A stretch of 64,000 nucleotides of DNA, from positions 53,824,152-53,888,151 of the forward strand of contig NC_084763.1 of assembly GCF_028858725.1 (NCBI RefSeq), read 5' to 3'. The stretch is from Colius striatus (Eukaryota > Chordata > Aves > Coliiformes > Coliidae). A model generated the notes under the pieces. It saw nothing but the letters and a program-made list of their open reading frames with translations, was not told the DNA's origin and made no database searches. The position numbers were made by a program, and so were the translations under genes. This document shows, in pieces, positions 35,396-50,300 of this stretch (position 1 is the first letter of the stretch; the number at the start of each line of letters is the position of its first letter).

Positions 35396-38300
35396 GTATG
35401 TGAAGTGGATACTACTAATGATCAGCAAATATTCATTAACTGATGACTGCTAATATTCCTTTCATTTAATATTTTGTGAGACTTTAACACCTTACATTAA
35501 GGTATTGTCTTCACAGTCAACATACATTTTTGCAGACAGTTGTTGGCTCAAAGTAACCTAAAAATATTTAAACTTGAGTATAAATCTGAGACTGGTTTCG
35601 AATCCCACTGAAGAATGATCAGAGAGAAAATTAACTGCTCATTGACCACATAATATTGACAAGAATATTTACCCCAGTATAGAACCAAAAATACTCCACA
35701 TAATCTATGAATTCCTAATGGCAAAGGACACAAAATGTTTTTGTATATCAGGGTAAGAGGTATTATTAGTTTTAAATCTACTCTTCCATCTCCTTACAGC
35801 TGTTCTTTGTACAGTGTCACAGAGCTCACTAGCAGTTACTTTCGGTACTTGCAGCAGCCTGTTTACAATAACCTTGCTAATACAAGACGTCCCTTTCAAG
35901 AAATTTATGAGGTTTTTACTGGAACTAGGCCTCCAGACATAGACATTCCTCAATATTGTACACCACACAAAGTAGTCTTCCATTTCTACAGAATGTTTAC
36001 TCCGTGCTTTTTGTGCACTGAGCAAGAAGCTGCTGTGTGAATCTCTTTAATATAAAATCTCTTCTTTTACTTTCAGCTTATCACTGCATTAGGTACACAG
36101 GAGGCAGAGAGTAAATATCAGTCTCTGTTAAGTCATCTATCTCATCCACCAGGTTTCACAACTGTCAGAGTTAATACTCACTTAGCCTCAGTGGAACACG
36201 TGAAAAAATTGCTCTTTGAAGAGATCCAGAAGGTTTGTGCAATTTCTTTGTTACAGCAAAAATAACAGGGTGTTTCATCTTTTGCCTGATGATAAGGTCT
36301 TTTCATTTCTGGAAACTGTTCCTTAACCTAATACATGTCCACTAGTGTTTACATTATACAATCATATTGCTGTCCTGTCAGCATTAAATGTTAATTGAAA
36401 ATTAATTGTCTAGCAGTATTCCTCATCTAAGACATCTTAAGATGGACAATAACAGAGGGAAAAGAGACAACTCTTTCCTGTGACAGATCCAGACCGCAGA
36501 TGGGATTGAAGTAGTAGTGCAGTAAACACTATAAAAGCGTCATAATGCTAGAGATGATGGTAGGAAGAGATTAAAAACTTTAGTTGGGTATGGAGTGTTC
36601 AGCATGTAAGATTACAGGAGAATCACAGAATCTGAAGGAATGGAAGGGACCTCGAAAAATCATCTAGTCCAACCCCCCTGCCAGAGCAGGACCACCTACA
36701 GTAGGTCACACAGGAACAATCCTGTCTCATTGCACAAATTGTTTAGGAAAGGGAGAATTATCTGTATGGTTTAGAAACTGGAGCCAGAGTGAAGCCTGGC
36801 AGCTGCTACATTTTCTTCTTTTAACCTATTTCTAACCTTTATATTAAATTTCCTGGATTTTTACTTACCTTAATTAAACCTTTGTTTCTCTAATGATATG
36901 TTAGACATTTTGTTTAAGAAGCTGATGATTTTGAAACTCTATGCCAGATCTCCACACTGTCTAAAAAGATCCAGTTCTTTCAGTAAATTATTAATGCTAG
37001 AGAGTGTGCAGGGAGCTACTGCATGACAGGAGCCAAGATGTTTCTGTGATGCAGAGGCAGTTGACAGTATTCTGCTGGCTGGCATGGTAATGAGTTATGC
37101 TAATTTTAGCTTGATTGTAGAAACCTGGAAATGGGTATTGCAGTAGGATATTTTGCTTCAAGGAAAAATGCTTTGCTGAGAACTGAATTAAGACTGGCTT
37201 TTAATAAACTTTTTGTATGTTGAATCTTCATTCCATTAGAAAAGGAAACTACAGTACATTTTTAACAGAAGTATGCTAATGTTTTCTTTCTTAAGAGAAA
37301 ATACTGATTTATCAAATGCCAACTAATTCATTGGTTTGCATGTGTTAAGAGTATTTTAGAGGGCTCAGGTGAGAACACATTGCCTTTTTAAAGTCCTCAC
37401 CAGTTTTAAAATGGGAAGCTGTAATTTTTTTCAACTATATATGCAACTCAGCTGTCAGTGCATAGTCAAAGCTAAGATGTTACCAAGCTGGCATATTAAG
37501 ACAGACAATATATGAGTAGAGTTAAGCAACCATTTATAATTAGTAAAATAAAAAAGATACCACAAATTACAACCAGGCTTCTCTGGTGGTGCTACTGTGA
37601 TCTGGTGACAACTTGACACAGTGTTCTTACAGAAGAAAGCAAAAGCCAGTGACAGGGTTATGAATGTCAGTGCTGTCCTGCTCCCTGAAGTCAGTTCTCA
37701 GTGAAACCCTTTGTGGCCTTATTAATTCTCAGTTTATTAAATGGTTAGCCTTTTACACCAGTATTTTTAATGTAGTGTGTCTCTTTACATGCTAATTCCC
37801 AACTTCTATTAACTGTCTTCACTACATTTGTTTTTTGTACTTTACAGCTATAAGTCATGAATGGAAGAATAATTTTCAGTGTAATTAAGAACTTAAATAT
37901 TGGTTTGGGTTTTTTTTAAGTATTGCTTAATAATTATGTTGGTTTTTTTTTTAAATGAAACAGCAATTTAAAGGACTATATGTTCCAATCTTTGAGCACC
38001 CAAAACTCCAGGACATCTTACTAATTCCTGTCATTGGACCCAGGTTTGAAATTTTCAGTCTTTATCCTTAAAATGTCATAATATATATTGCACTTAAAGA
38101 TTCCCTGTTAAACAGTGATTTTAACTATCTTACTATAGATCAAGCACAACTTTAAAGACCTAGGTCTCCTAATCAGATCACAGTTTTAGCCCTTAAAAGA
38201 TGTAAGAAAACACAGAGTTCCCTCCTTATTTATGAGATTAGCTTTTCATTGGTAAAATGTAACAAAAGTACATCCTCTCTGGAAAAGCAGGTAGGTGGCA

Positions 38301-41300
38301 GTCAGAAGAGCTAAACTTTAGTGGTGGAACAGAGAACTATAGCTAAATACAAGCAGGGCTTTTTTCCACTGGAATCAAGTCCAGAGCAAGGGAGATTGGA
38401 TCAGTAACGCTGCGTGGATTCCTGAATCATTTTTATCCCCTGCAAAATGATTATGCCTTCTTCATTCTTAAGATATGTTTGGGTATTTTGCTTGTTGCAT
38501 CTGTATTTGCCACTGTGGAGTTTCTTCATTGTTCTATTGAATTCACCAATGGCCATTTTAAGTATCTTGTACATAATGAAGACAAACATACTTCAGATGC
38601 CGTTTACATCTTGATTAGGTAGAGATTGATTACAAGTAGTACTAGTTTGTAACAGCATTTAATGTTTTCATTTATTCTTCATTAATTTAGTTTAATTAGA
38701 TTCTCTTTTTCAGCATCTTTTTTTGGACATTGTATTCTTTCTCTATATTCCAATAGGTTTACACTTTCATAAGTTTGAGTAACTGTCTTCAAAATCCCTA
38801 CTGGCAAAGTTCCTTGCACCTTGTTATACATTTGCTATATTAGTACTTGGCAGTTGTTAAACACAAAAAAGTCCCACTTCATAGTCATCTGGCCTAGGAA
38901 GGGACAGAATCACAGAATGGTAGGGGTTGGAAGGGACCTTTAGAGATCGTCTAGTCCAACTCCCCTGCAGAAGCAGCTCCACCTAGATCAGGTCACACAG
39001 GAACATGTCCAGGCGGGTCTTTTTATTCATGCCAGTGTAATTTATTTGTATTTCTGTATCAGGTTCATACTAGTGGCAGGACGTGTCAGAATCTGCTTTA
39101 TTTTGAGGACTAAGGTTTCCTTCTTGGCTCTTGCCTCTGCGACTAGAAGAAATCTATTAAATGTAATACACGCCAGTTAACCTTTTTTCCTCTTACATTG
39201 TCACTAAAGCAGTATTTATCAACTGCAGTTTGCTTGGGGCTTATTTACTAGTGGTTTGGTTTTTTTTTCTGTATACTTTTCTTTTGAAACTGAGTTACAG
39301 TTTGTATTTATAGGCAAGATTTAAAAAGCCATGCATCTGAGGTCATTGTTGGAGCCCAGTGTGGATATGCAGTACTACGAGGAGCACATGTTTATGTCCC
39401 TGGAATCCTATCTACTTCACGATGTAAGAGTTCTCTAAATACACCCAGTCAAGTTGCAAAGAAGATGGAAACAATGTCACACTTTGATAACCATTCTCAA
39501 TAAATAGTGACATGATTATTTTTTCTCTATTCAGAGCTGAAATTAATCTTACAGTTGTAATTGATGGTAAATATGTTTCTAAAAAGTTCTGGCTGGTTTG
39601 AGAGATTTTCACTCTTTTGGCATTACACTTGTAATAAATGATGTATAATTGGCCTATTTTAAAGTCCTTTTTTCCATATGCAATTCCTGTCTGAAACATT
39701 ACTCTCAAGGATTTCAGTTTCTTGTTTTCATTTGAAATCTTTTAAAGAGCCTGTTCGAAGTAAAACCTGTCTTTTTAAGAGTTTGTTTACTACTGAATAC
39801 TGTAACTTTTAAAATGGATGTTCAGTAGAATAAACTCACAGCACTTTGCCACTTCCCAGTGTTGTTAAAACCAAAGAAGAATAAAAGGAATGCAACAACA
39901 GGTACATGTGGATGGTAATTGGATGCCTGTTGATTATTTAACAGATACTATTTCCAGGTATGTTATTTCTTCATTCAGTCACAAAGGCACCTGGTTTCAG
40001 TATCCTATCAGATTCTAAGTTGCAGATCTAAAAAAAATGGATTTTCTTTTTTTTAATCCATTGTCAATTCATTTTATATTGTTTGTGTATGAGAGATCTA
40101 GTAAAAAGTGGGTTTTTTTCTAAGAAAAGTCTTAAATTTTAATGGCAGATTCTTAAGAAATGCAAATTTCTGTTTCAATGCCTGTGAGACAAGACAAATA
40201 TCTACATATACATGCTCAGTGTTCAGCTGCCTATTGATTTTTTTATTTAAAGGTCAAATTAACTTTATGTGAAGCCAATATAATTTTGGATGATTCACCT
40301 CATTATTCCATTGTGATGAGATCTACTGATCATCCTGGTCCTTATTATTAAACAAAGTGAGTCAGGAAAGCATTTATCTCGCCACTTCATTCCCTTTCAG
40401 GAAAAAGACCTTTAAGAAGGTTTAAGCATGTGCTGAAATCCAATTCACTGAAGAGAAATGTTTTCCAGTCTAGGACCTGATAATGAAATAAGTATATTGC
40501 TCTAGCAGTTGTTGAAGCTGTGTATTTAGACAACCTCATAAATATTCAAATCCCTCTTTGAGTCAGCTAGTGATTTATCATAATTGCTGCACGTAATTAT
40601 GCATGCAACATCAATTGAAAGAGAAGAAAAATACTATCAAACTTTAGGAATCCTTCAGGGGAATTGCAGACAGGAAAATAAAAAGGCATGCTACCCACTT
40701 GAGGCCAAATATAATGAGGCTGTATTAAGCACAGATCATCTAACTAGGTAAAAAAATGACTTCAACCAGAGCACACCTTTAATCACTGAACGTGTAACCC
40801 AGCTGAGGGTAAACTATTTGTCAGGAGGCTTTGAGTTTAATTTAACTAATCAAACCCTAAACCTAAAGTTTATGGAATGCCAATATAAGCTATAAAAAAA
40901 TGAAAGACTGTAGTGCATTTTTCTTTGATTACATTTAAACTTTGCTATAAGAGATGAAACAAGCTGAAAATCCTCATTTGTTTGCTCACTACTGTCTTGT
41001 CAGGGATAATATTATGCTCAACATTTCTTTCTTCTTTGCACAGTTTTGAAAGCTGGAGATGTGGTCTCAGTGTATTCAGATATTGAAGGGAAATGTAAAA
41101 GAGGAGCTAAAGAATTTGAAGGAGTCAAAGTTTTCCTTGGAAATGGGATTTCAGAACTGAGTCGCAGTGAAATCTTCAGTTCAAGCGGCCCATTGAAGTA
41201 AGTTCATAGTGACTGCAATCTATACCTGCAGCTTTACAAAGGGAAGGAAGAAGATGGGAGGACATTCTGAAATGTTCTATGTCTTATATAAAACCATAAG

Positions 41301-44300
41301 ATGGCTTTGACAGACCTGTGTTGCATGTTGGAACATAAGAGGTTCCAAAGAAATACAAGGAAGAATTTCTTCCCTGTTGAGGTGAGGGAGCACTGGAAGG
41401 GGCTGCCCAGATGGGCTGTGGAGTCTCCTTCTCTGAGGACATTCCAAACCCACCTGGATGACTTCCTGTGTGACCTACTCTAGGTGGTCCTGCCCTGGCA
41501 GGGGGGTTGGACTAGCTGATCTTTTGATGTCCCTTACTCTTAACATTCTGTGATTCTGAGATTCTTTTCAGATTTTATATTTAGTACATGACTTGAGTAA
41601 AACAGACCAATCAGAAGTGACAAATATTCTCACCGTGGCAAAACTGCATTTTGGTAAATTGTTCTGGACCACTTTCCTATTTGGATGGAACAGAAGTACA
41701 GCCGTGTCCATTCCCCCATCTCCTAAAAATATTTGTGAGGGCATTTTTTGGTGGGGCAGGAGACAGAACATAAGGTCAGATATCTTAAAAAAAATTAACA
41801 GCATTTTCCAAGATAATGGTCTATTTCAAGGTTACTTACATTTCTATTTTGTTGGCAAAACATATGGTTTGTTCCTCTTCTGTCACCTAAAACACACGTA
41901 AAAAGCAGTGTAGAAGAGCATGCACATCAAATTAATGACCACACTTTTCATTATGAGAACAAATTACTTACGCTCTAGTAAAAAAGATTACATTTTCAGA
42001 GGATTTCTGATTTATTAGAGCTTAAATGAAGTAGAGGTGGGATGTACCTGTTGAGCTCATGACATGGAATGACGGCATGTAACACTAGATCTGGCATCTG
42101 CAAGTTTGTTTTCTCAAGTCTTTTCTTGTTGGACTGAGCAGTACATATGCAAAATATTACTAATTCTTGTTTTTGTCAATAATCTGTGGGGTTTGGGGTT
42201 CAGTGTTATTTTATTCTTGTTTTTATTTTGTCCATTTCCTTGTACATTTGTCTTAACCAAGTCTGTGTCAGAACTTCATCCATATTCCAAACTTTCAGCT
42301 TGGCTCTAAGTTCAAACCTTTGTTTTGGAGGCAAATTGATGTTCCTGTGAAGGTTTTGAAATACACTTTGTTTAGTTATTTGAAATCTCAGACAACAGAA
42401 AAAGGGAGGAAGATCTAAGTAGGAAACCATATGCCAGTGCTCTAGAGCATACATGTCTAGCCCAAAGCAATTATAGACTGAAATGAACATACTGAAATCT
42501 GGTTTTATGCATTTCTTTACAGTATCAAGGTTTGGATTAGCTCTCAGTTTGTCTTCTACAGAAAAGAAATAGATTTGCTTTCTGCAATTTTACAGATAGT
42601 TCTGTTTGTACTGTAGGACATTTTTTGTTATGGTTTACCCAACTTGATGTCATTTTAAAAACCAGAAGATTAAAAGTCTTTTTCTTCATTGATTTCAAAG
42701 CGCTTTTGTTTTTGCAAGGTCAGAGTTTCTAGTTTCTAGTTGTAAGCATAATGATTTTAATTGAATACTGTTAAAAAAGATGAGTGGTTGAAATATTTTT
42801 TATTCATGTTTTTCAGTGGGATGGGCATAAGAATGACAGAGCCAGTCTACCTTAGTCCTTCCTTTGACAATGTGCTCCCCAGTCATTTGTTTTTACAGGT
42901 ATGTATGTTACCAAAATCAAAGTCTGTACTAGTTGCAGAATAATGAATATCCTCTAAACACCCAGTAGTACTTTATACATTCATTGCTTATTATGCCACC
43001 TAATTCACTCTTTGGATTTAAAGAAAACAAAGCATTTTTGCATGGAGTCAGTATCTTCATACTTGATACATAAGGTTTGAATTCTCCCGTATTTGTTTTT
43101 ACAACAGAACTTACCTTCTGTGGTTGTGAGCCACATTTTAAACCCTCAACCAGGAGAGAGAATTTTGGACATGTGTGCTGCACCTGGAGGGAAGGCAACC
43201 CATCTTGCAACACTGATGCATGACCAGGTAAGAGAAGTCACTGAGCATTTTATGTGTCCGTGAAGAAAGTCTGACCACTCACTTCACGTAGCTGTCAGAA
43301 TGCAGAGATAATATACAACAGCAAACAATATTTGAACGTTCTGCTTGCCAGTCTGTTTTTCTACACATCAGAGGTACTGAAATAGGCACAGACTATCAAA
43401 TACTCACCGTCATGTTTACAACCTTATTTGCTGCAAATAAGCGTGCCCAGGTGGCCAAGAAGGCCAGTGCCATCCTGGCTTGTATCAGAAATAGCGTGAC
43501 CAGCAGGAGCAGGGCAGTGATTTGTCCCCTTGTACTTGGCACCTCAAACACTGTGTTCAGTTGTGGGCCCCTCACTACAAAAAAGATACTGAGGTGCTGG
43601 AGTGTGTCCAGAGATGGGCAAAGAAGCTGGTGAAGGATCTGGAGCAGAACTCGCAGGGAGCTGGGGATGTTTAGCCTGGAGAAGGCTCAGAGGAGACTTT
43701 ATCATTCACTACAACTACCTGAAAGGAGATTGTAGTGAGGTAGGTGTTGGTCTCTTTTCCCAAATAGATGGTGATAGAAGGAGAGGAAATGGCCTCAAGC
43801 TGTGCCAGGGGAGGTTTAGAGTAGAGATTAGGAAGAACTTTATCATGAAGAGGGTTAAACATTGGAAGAGCTGCCCAGGGAGGTGGTGCAGTCACCATCC
43901 CTGGAGCTATTTAAAGGACATGTAGATGAGGTGCTGAGGGACATGGTTTAGTGATAGACTTGACAATGTGAGGTTAATGGTTGTACCTGATGATCTTAAA
44001 GTTCTTTTCCAAACAAACAATTCAGTGATTCTATGATGAAATTGACCTATTCAAATGTGTTTTATTTCATTTCCTAAATGCTACCAGTTTATTTGTAGTG
44101 GAAGAATGCATAGCACACAAGGCAAAGTTAGGCAGAAATATGCTGGGTTCATGAAACTGAGAATACATGGGAATCAGGGGTTACTGCTGTGTGCCAAAAG
44201 AATGCAGAACTCTGTACAGAAACATAATAAAAAGTTCCTAATCTAATTAACTTTCCTCTCAGTAAAAATCATTTACACAATGCAAATATGATCTTAGACT

Positions 44301-47300
44301 GAATTTCTAGTCTGAATTTGTCATTCTAAGGTAGAAGGTCACAAACCAAAAATATCTCATGGGAAAGTAACAAAAAAATATCTAGAGAAAGACAAAGGAA
44401 AATAACACACAAGCAAGCAAGAATGTGGATATAACAATTTGCTTATATTAAATTGCTATATGCAAAATGAAAGACAGAAATGCAAGTTATTCTTTTCTAG
44501 CAGAGAGGGGGGAAATGTGTAATGTTTCCTCTAAAAAATTTGTAAGCCATTAACTGTTTTTGTTAGAATAGGGTTATTAGGATAACTCAGATTATTGAGA
44601 AGCCTTGCAGTTGCATTATGCAGTACTTCAGCAGTTGTTTGTGCATTGATGGCAAGGGACAGTGGGTAATGATGTGAATGTATTTAGAAAATAAACATAG
44701 GCAGTTCTGTGACAGTTTGCCTATTGAAGTGTTTCTTCTCTCAGTATGAAAGTTTGCAAACATGTATTAAAAATGCATTAGGCATGAATTAAACATGTAT
44801 TAGACAGTCATTAGACATTTGTTAGATAGATGTATAAAGCTTGCAGTAAAGAAATTCAGTGTGATAAATAAATAAAGCCTGCAAAAGAAGAGATTTCTGT
44901 CATGGATTGATTTACATCTCTACTTTCTCCATCTGTGTATGGACATTTTGTGTAAGTTTGCATAACTGGGTTTTTTCCTTAGTCAACTATTGTGCTTACC
45001 TCCAGCTGAGGTGGTAAAGGTTAAGAATATAGATGTTGTAATTGATCTGATTTATCTTGGGAGCAGGAAAAGAGAAATCTTATTCTAACATAAAAGGAAT
45101 AATGTGTAATTGTGATTCCCCTTCCCCCCCATCTCAGTTTGTTCTAGTATTTGCAGTATTTCTCAAAGTAACTTGATTGAGAAGTACAACAAGTATAACA
45201 GTGTTATGAGCCTGAGCAAGGCAGAGGCATGGCAGTGGGCCTCATTTCCTCCAGACTGAACTGTGTGTGATCATGTTTCCTACTGTCCTCAAATTTAAAA
45301 CCCATTGACCTATTTTACCATTTATTTGAGACGTCTACCCTCTTTCAGATGATCACATTTTTACCTTTGTGCCCAGTAAAACAGTTCAAAACAAACAAAA
45401 AACCTCACTTGCCAGAAGTCAGACATTATAGGGTCTCTTAGGGAGTGACTGTATGGAGAAAGCATTGCTGTCAGAATGCACACAGCTTCAGGCTAGCATC
45501 TAGTCCCATGTGGGTATCCCAGAACACTTAGGGGAGAAAGGACTATTGGATTTAAGAATAACAAAATTCTGTAGGGGAAGCTAACCTCAATTTATTCATT
45601 TTATAATATTTATGTAGTGCTCATGGGGGAGGAAGGAAGTCACGTACTGGACATCCATTTAATCCTTATGCTTTTGATAAAACCTTTGGGTTTTTTCAGG
45701 GTGAAGTCATAGCCATGGACAAGACAGCTAACAAGGTCAAAAAAATTAAGCAGAATGCTGAATTGCTACAGTTGAATTGCATTAAGGCTTTTTGCTATGA
45801 TGGAACAAAGGCACTTGCAGTTGAGAAGAGAGATGAACAAGGTAAGCAACTTGGGTAGTAGTAGCTTTTAGAAGAAAAGAGTTATCAGTTTTGCACTAAC
45901 AATATTAAATGCCACAGGTCTACAAGTCCTTGAAATCTTGGCAGATACTTGTTTCAGCACTGTGAATGCTCTTTCTTTTCTACTTTCATTAGCTTCTCCC
46001 TAAAGCAAAACTCAGACTATCTGTCCTTATCACAACCTAATATGCTCAAAGGAAATGCATTCCTTTCCCTGATAATATCAAAGACTGAAGAATCCTTAAA
46101 GCTTCTTTCATGATAATGCTGAACCCCACACTCTGAAGTGCTGGACTTAGTCTGAGGAAAAAAAAATACATTTGTTAACTGCTGGGCTTTTCTACCTCAG
46201 AATCCTCATCTGTAAAATGGAGTTATTAATACCTAACTCCCAGGAGTGCTGCAAGGTTTTAGTTCATTGATGTTTGTTCAGCTGCTCAGGGGAAGGCTCT
46301 GGACAAGCACAGTGTATTATTTTAAGTTCATTTCATGTGCTTCTCTGAAGTGCTGTATTTATGATGCTGGTTCTGTTCCCATGACGGAATGATTTAAATG
46401 GTATCTGCTGTCTTGATTATTTTTAGTTTGCAAAGTACACTGTTCTTTCTCACTCTATTTTATCCCAGTTACTGGTTAGCCTAAGTAGGAACCTAGTTGT
46501 GTCATTCACCTTCCTTGTCTCTATGCTTTGCAGTTATTCCTACTTTGCAGGAATAAAGGTACTCTCTAAATAGTCTTTCTGTGAACATAAAATATTTTAG
46601 GTGGTATGTGGCACTTACACAGATGAGCAAGAGGCAGCTGTAATACTGAGAGATGATGAAGGCTTTTCTGTACATCCCTGCAAGTAAGACATGACATATT
46701 TTGGTTGTTGTAGAACTGGATCAGAGGTAGATAAATCAGACTGACTCGTTTTGCAGTGCTGGAACAAGCTATGCAGCAGTAGGATAAAGTCACTCAATTG
46801 TTTCCACTTGTGACCTAACTTGAATATCAGAGGAACAGGAGAAGAGGAGGTAAAGCACATGTGTGGCTCTCTTCCTCCTTGGTTGCTCACAGATAGGTGT
46901 ATAGAACCCTTTCGTCTTGGTGATACTGAGTTGAAGAGTCTCTCTAGCACTAAAGTGATAGAAACTTTGGAGCTGTTGAGCCAGTGGGATTCAGATGAAA
47001 GGACAGGCTGTGATTATAAAAGTTCCACATTCCCTTACCTATCCAGGTAATATCCAGAAATTGTTCTTGCCTTCACAATCCTTGTTTAGTGAATTGTTGT
47101 GCTGTGGAGACAGCATATGTCATGCATTAGAACTTGCAATATTTCATGTGACCATGAAGTACTTTATTTTCTGCAGATACATTTGCATTGCAAGCAATAG
47201 TTATTATATATATAGTCCAATTATTATCCTTTCAGGCAATCTTAATGGTTGACTACAGGCTTCTCTCAGTAAAGATTTGCACCCTTGGTTCAGTTATGAG

Positions 47301-50300
47301 CTGACGGTGGCTCATTGCAGCCTTCATGTACAACTCCCTATCCACCACCTCACCAATCATATTTCAGCATTTTTCTTGCATTGCTTTTACATTTTTCTTT
47401 CAGATCCTTAAATGAAGGTTAAAAACATTATTGCTTAAAGGGATCATGTGAGAGGTCATTGGGTGAGCTCACAGAAATAAACCTCTTTAGTTTTCTGGGA
47501 GTTGAAATCTAACACCAGCAGTGCTGAGACTTACTAGATTATATTAGCAGACACTATCTATAGTGTTTTATGTCACAAGAGTAAGAGCTTGTCCTTACCT
47601 GTGGTGAAGTCTCAAGGAAAGAAACAGCCACATTTGACATTACTAACTGCTTTTTGCAGAAGGACCTCCATTCTTACCGGAGTCATTCCATAGAATTCTT
47701 CTTGATGCTCCATGTAGTGGGATGGGACAGAGACCAAACATGGTTTATTCCTTGAGCTTAAAGGAAGTGACCTCTTACCAGCCACTGCAGCGCAAGCTTT
47801 TCACTGTGGTAAGGATTCGTCTTTGAGGAGATAAGCTACATTGAACATAAATGCTTTTGTGGATGGAGTGGAAGCCAGCAGAGATAAGATGACACGAAAC
47901 TTGACTAAATCTGAATTATATGTATTCAAAGTGAACGACAGCTGGAAAAGCAGCATAGATACAGCTTCCATGCCAAATACATGGAAACATCTAATAGCAC
48001 TGATACAAATACTGTGTAGCTATGGTTGGCAGCAGATGATGAAGACAGGACTAAGCTGTCTGGGATATGCAGAACTGTACAAATAACAAGTGTTACACAG
48101 TGAATCATCTCAGTGGCGTTAATGAACTGTGTGAGTTATAATGCTGATTTGGAAAGAAGAACCTTCCTAATCCATGGGATGCTTGACAGAGAACTAGTAT
48201 CCTAATGCCTATCTTAGAAAGATTTGAGTTGAATTAAGTACTAAGTTTTAGCATTGTAGCTTGATGGCCTCTTGGTTATTGCTGCTTAATATTAAAGGTT
48301 TTGTTTTGTTTATTTCTTCCTGCAGGCCGTGAACTTGCTGAAGCCAGGAGGTGTTTTAGTATATAGTACGTGTACAATTACACTCTCTGAAAATGAGGAG
48401 CAAGTTGCCTGGGCCCTCAGAACTTTCCCCTGCCTCCAGCTTCAGCCTCAGGTAACAGTATTTTCAGGGTACTTCACCCAGTCCAGTGAGCTTGTTTTGG
48501 CACTGTAAAGTTACACGCTATGTTTACTACCAAGAAATCTCTTCTTCACTGCAGACAATTTTAACTGCTGTGGATAGAAATAACACAAGCATTTCTGAGG
48601 CTCTTTTAAATCTATTTTTGTGTTTAATCGAGCTTCATTTAGGGATCATTAAGTAGTTTTCCACTCCGTACTGTGGTTGCTTTGATTCGTACAACAGTCA
48701 TTTAAAACACGGCAGGGACAAAAGATTCTGTGATTCTGTGTGAAAAGATGGTTCAGACAGGTTACAGTTTCTCTTGCAGTGATCATTTAATGCCTATATT
48801 TTACTGTCTGTTTTTGCATATTCACAGGAGAGGTGAAAAATTTTTGATTAGTGCCACTGAAGTAGTGAAGATTTGCATAAAGGATGGGAGATAAAGGAGC
48901 TTGTGTTTTGAGGAAGGAGAATTTTATATGTATAGGAGCTATTTTGCATTATGTAAAGGGATGAGGGAACAAATTTACTTCAGGGCTCAGTGTCCCAAAA
49001 ATGCACCTTGCCTTTTTTTGGTGTCAATGTCTACCATTAAGATGTCTGGGAGGAGGTAATACTAGCATTTTCTAGCTATACCTCATACACTTCACAAATA
49101 TGGTGGGTGTCAGGAGGTTGGGGCGTCCCTTTTTTCTATAGTAGCTAGCAACAGGACAAGGGGTGATGGGATGAAGCTGGAACACAAAAAGTTCCACTTA
49201 AATATAAGAAAACACTATTTCACTGTGCAGCACAGGCTGCCCAAAGGGGTTGTGGAGGCTCCTTCTCTGGAGGTCTTCAAGACCTGCCTGGACATGTTCC
49301 TATGCGACCTGATCTAGGTGACCCTGCTTCTGCAGGTGGGGTTGGACTAGATGATCTCTAAAGGTCCCTTCCAACCCTACCATTCTATGATTCTATGTTA
49401 CCTGTGGTAGTACTTAAAGAAAGTTTATAATCAGACTGTATGCATCCCTCTTTCTCTGTCAATGTGATGGGTTAGTTGTTTATCATCATGGCTTTGAGGA
49501 AAAGTCTAACTCTGTTACCTGTTGAGCTTACTTACACATTCTGTGATGACTTATATCTGTCCTAAGAAGTTTAGATGCATCTTTCAAGTGAAATGTAAAA
49601 AAATACACACAGTAGGTGTACAATAAAAAATTACATAAAGGCTGGGAAAGATTTAGCAGAACTGAAGCTATTCTTAAAAGATTGGTATGTCAGGGTCCTG
49701 CCTGCTTTCTCAACATCCATTTACCAGGAATTCTTCAGCTCCAGCTCTTTCAACATTTTACCTAACAACATAAAATTGTTCTTGATAGAATGACAAAGCA
49801 AAACACAATCCCTCTTAACTCAAATGCAGGATAAAGTTTGGCTTAATAGACTCTTCTCACCAGTAACATCAGTCTTGAGTAAAGCACCAGTTTTCACACA
49901 CAATGTTTTTGTGTATAGTGCATTTTAAGGGAGACGACACTGAATTGTTTACCCACGGATAGTTTCCAGATCTTATAACCACTTCCCCAGTAGTGTAAAC
50001 CAAGGTGATCTTTTTCCCCTGAATAGGAAACTGGAGTCTAGGATCGACTTACCTCATGTTTCTTTATATATTTCCCATATTCTTTAGTCTGTCAGTGGAC
50101 ACTGCCTTATAAACCCAATCTACTCTTCTCCAACCTTCAACAGATCCTGGAATCATGTTGGGTAAGAAACAGGAGATGGAGCCCCAGGCGTTGATCTCAT
50201 AGGTGGAGGTTACTGCATGGCAGCTGATCCTTTGTCTATGCAGACTTCCTTCCTCTTTGGAGTTTACACAGGAGATCCTGTGTATATAAATGCAGTAACT

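Noticed and set aside
43412-43925. Open frames of 73 and 107 codons in an NSUN6 intron
   Set aside because: They are inside a 5'-truncated CR1 copy and represent LINE remnants, not a host gene.
48726-48743. ATTCTGTGATTCTGTG resembling a CR1 terminal repeat
   Set aside because: The sequence before it does not match the CR1 3' region, so a chance or isolated microsatellite is as likely.
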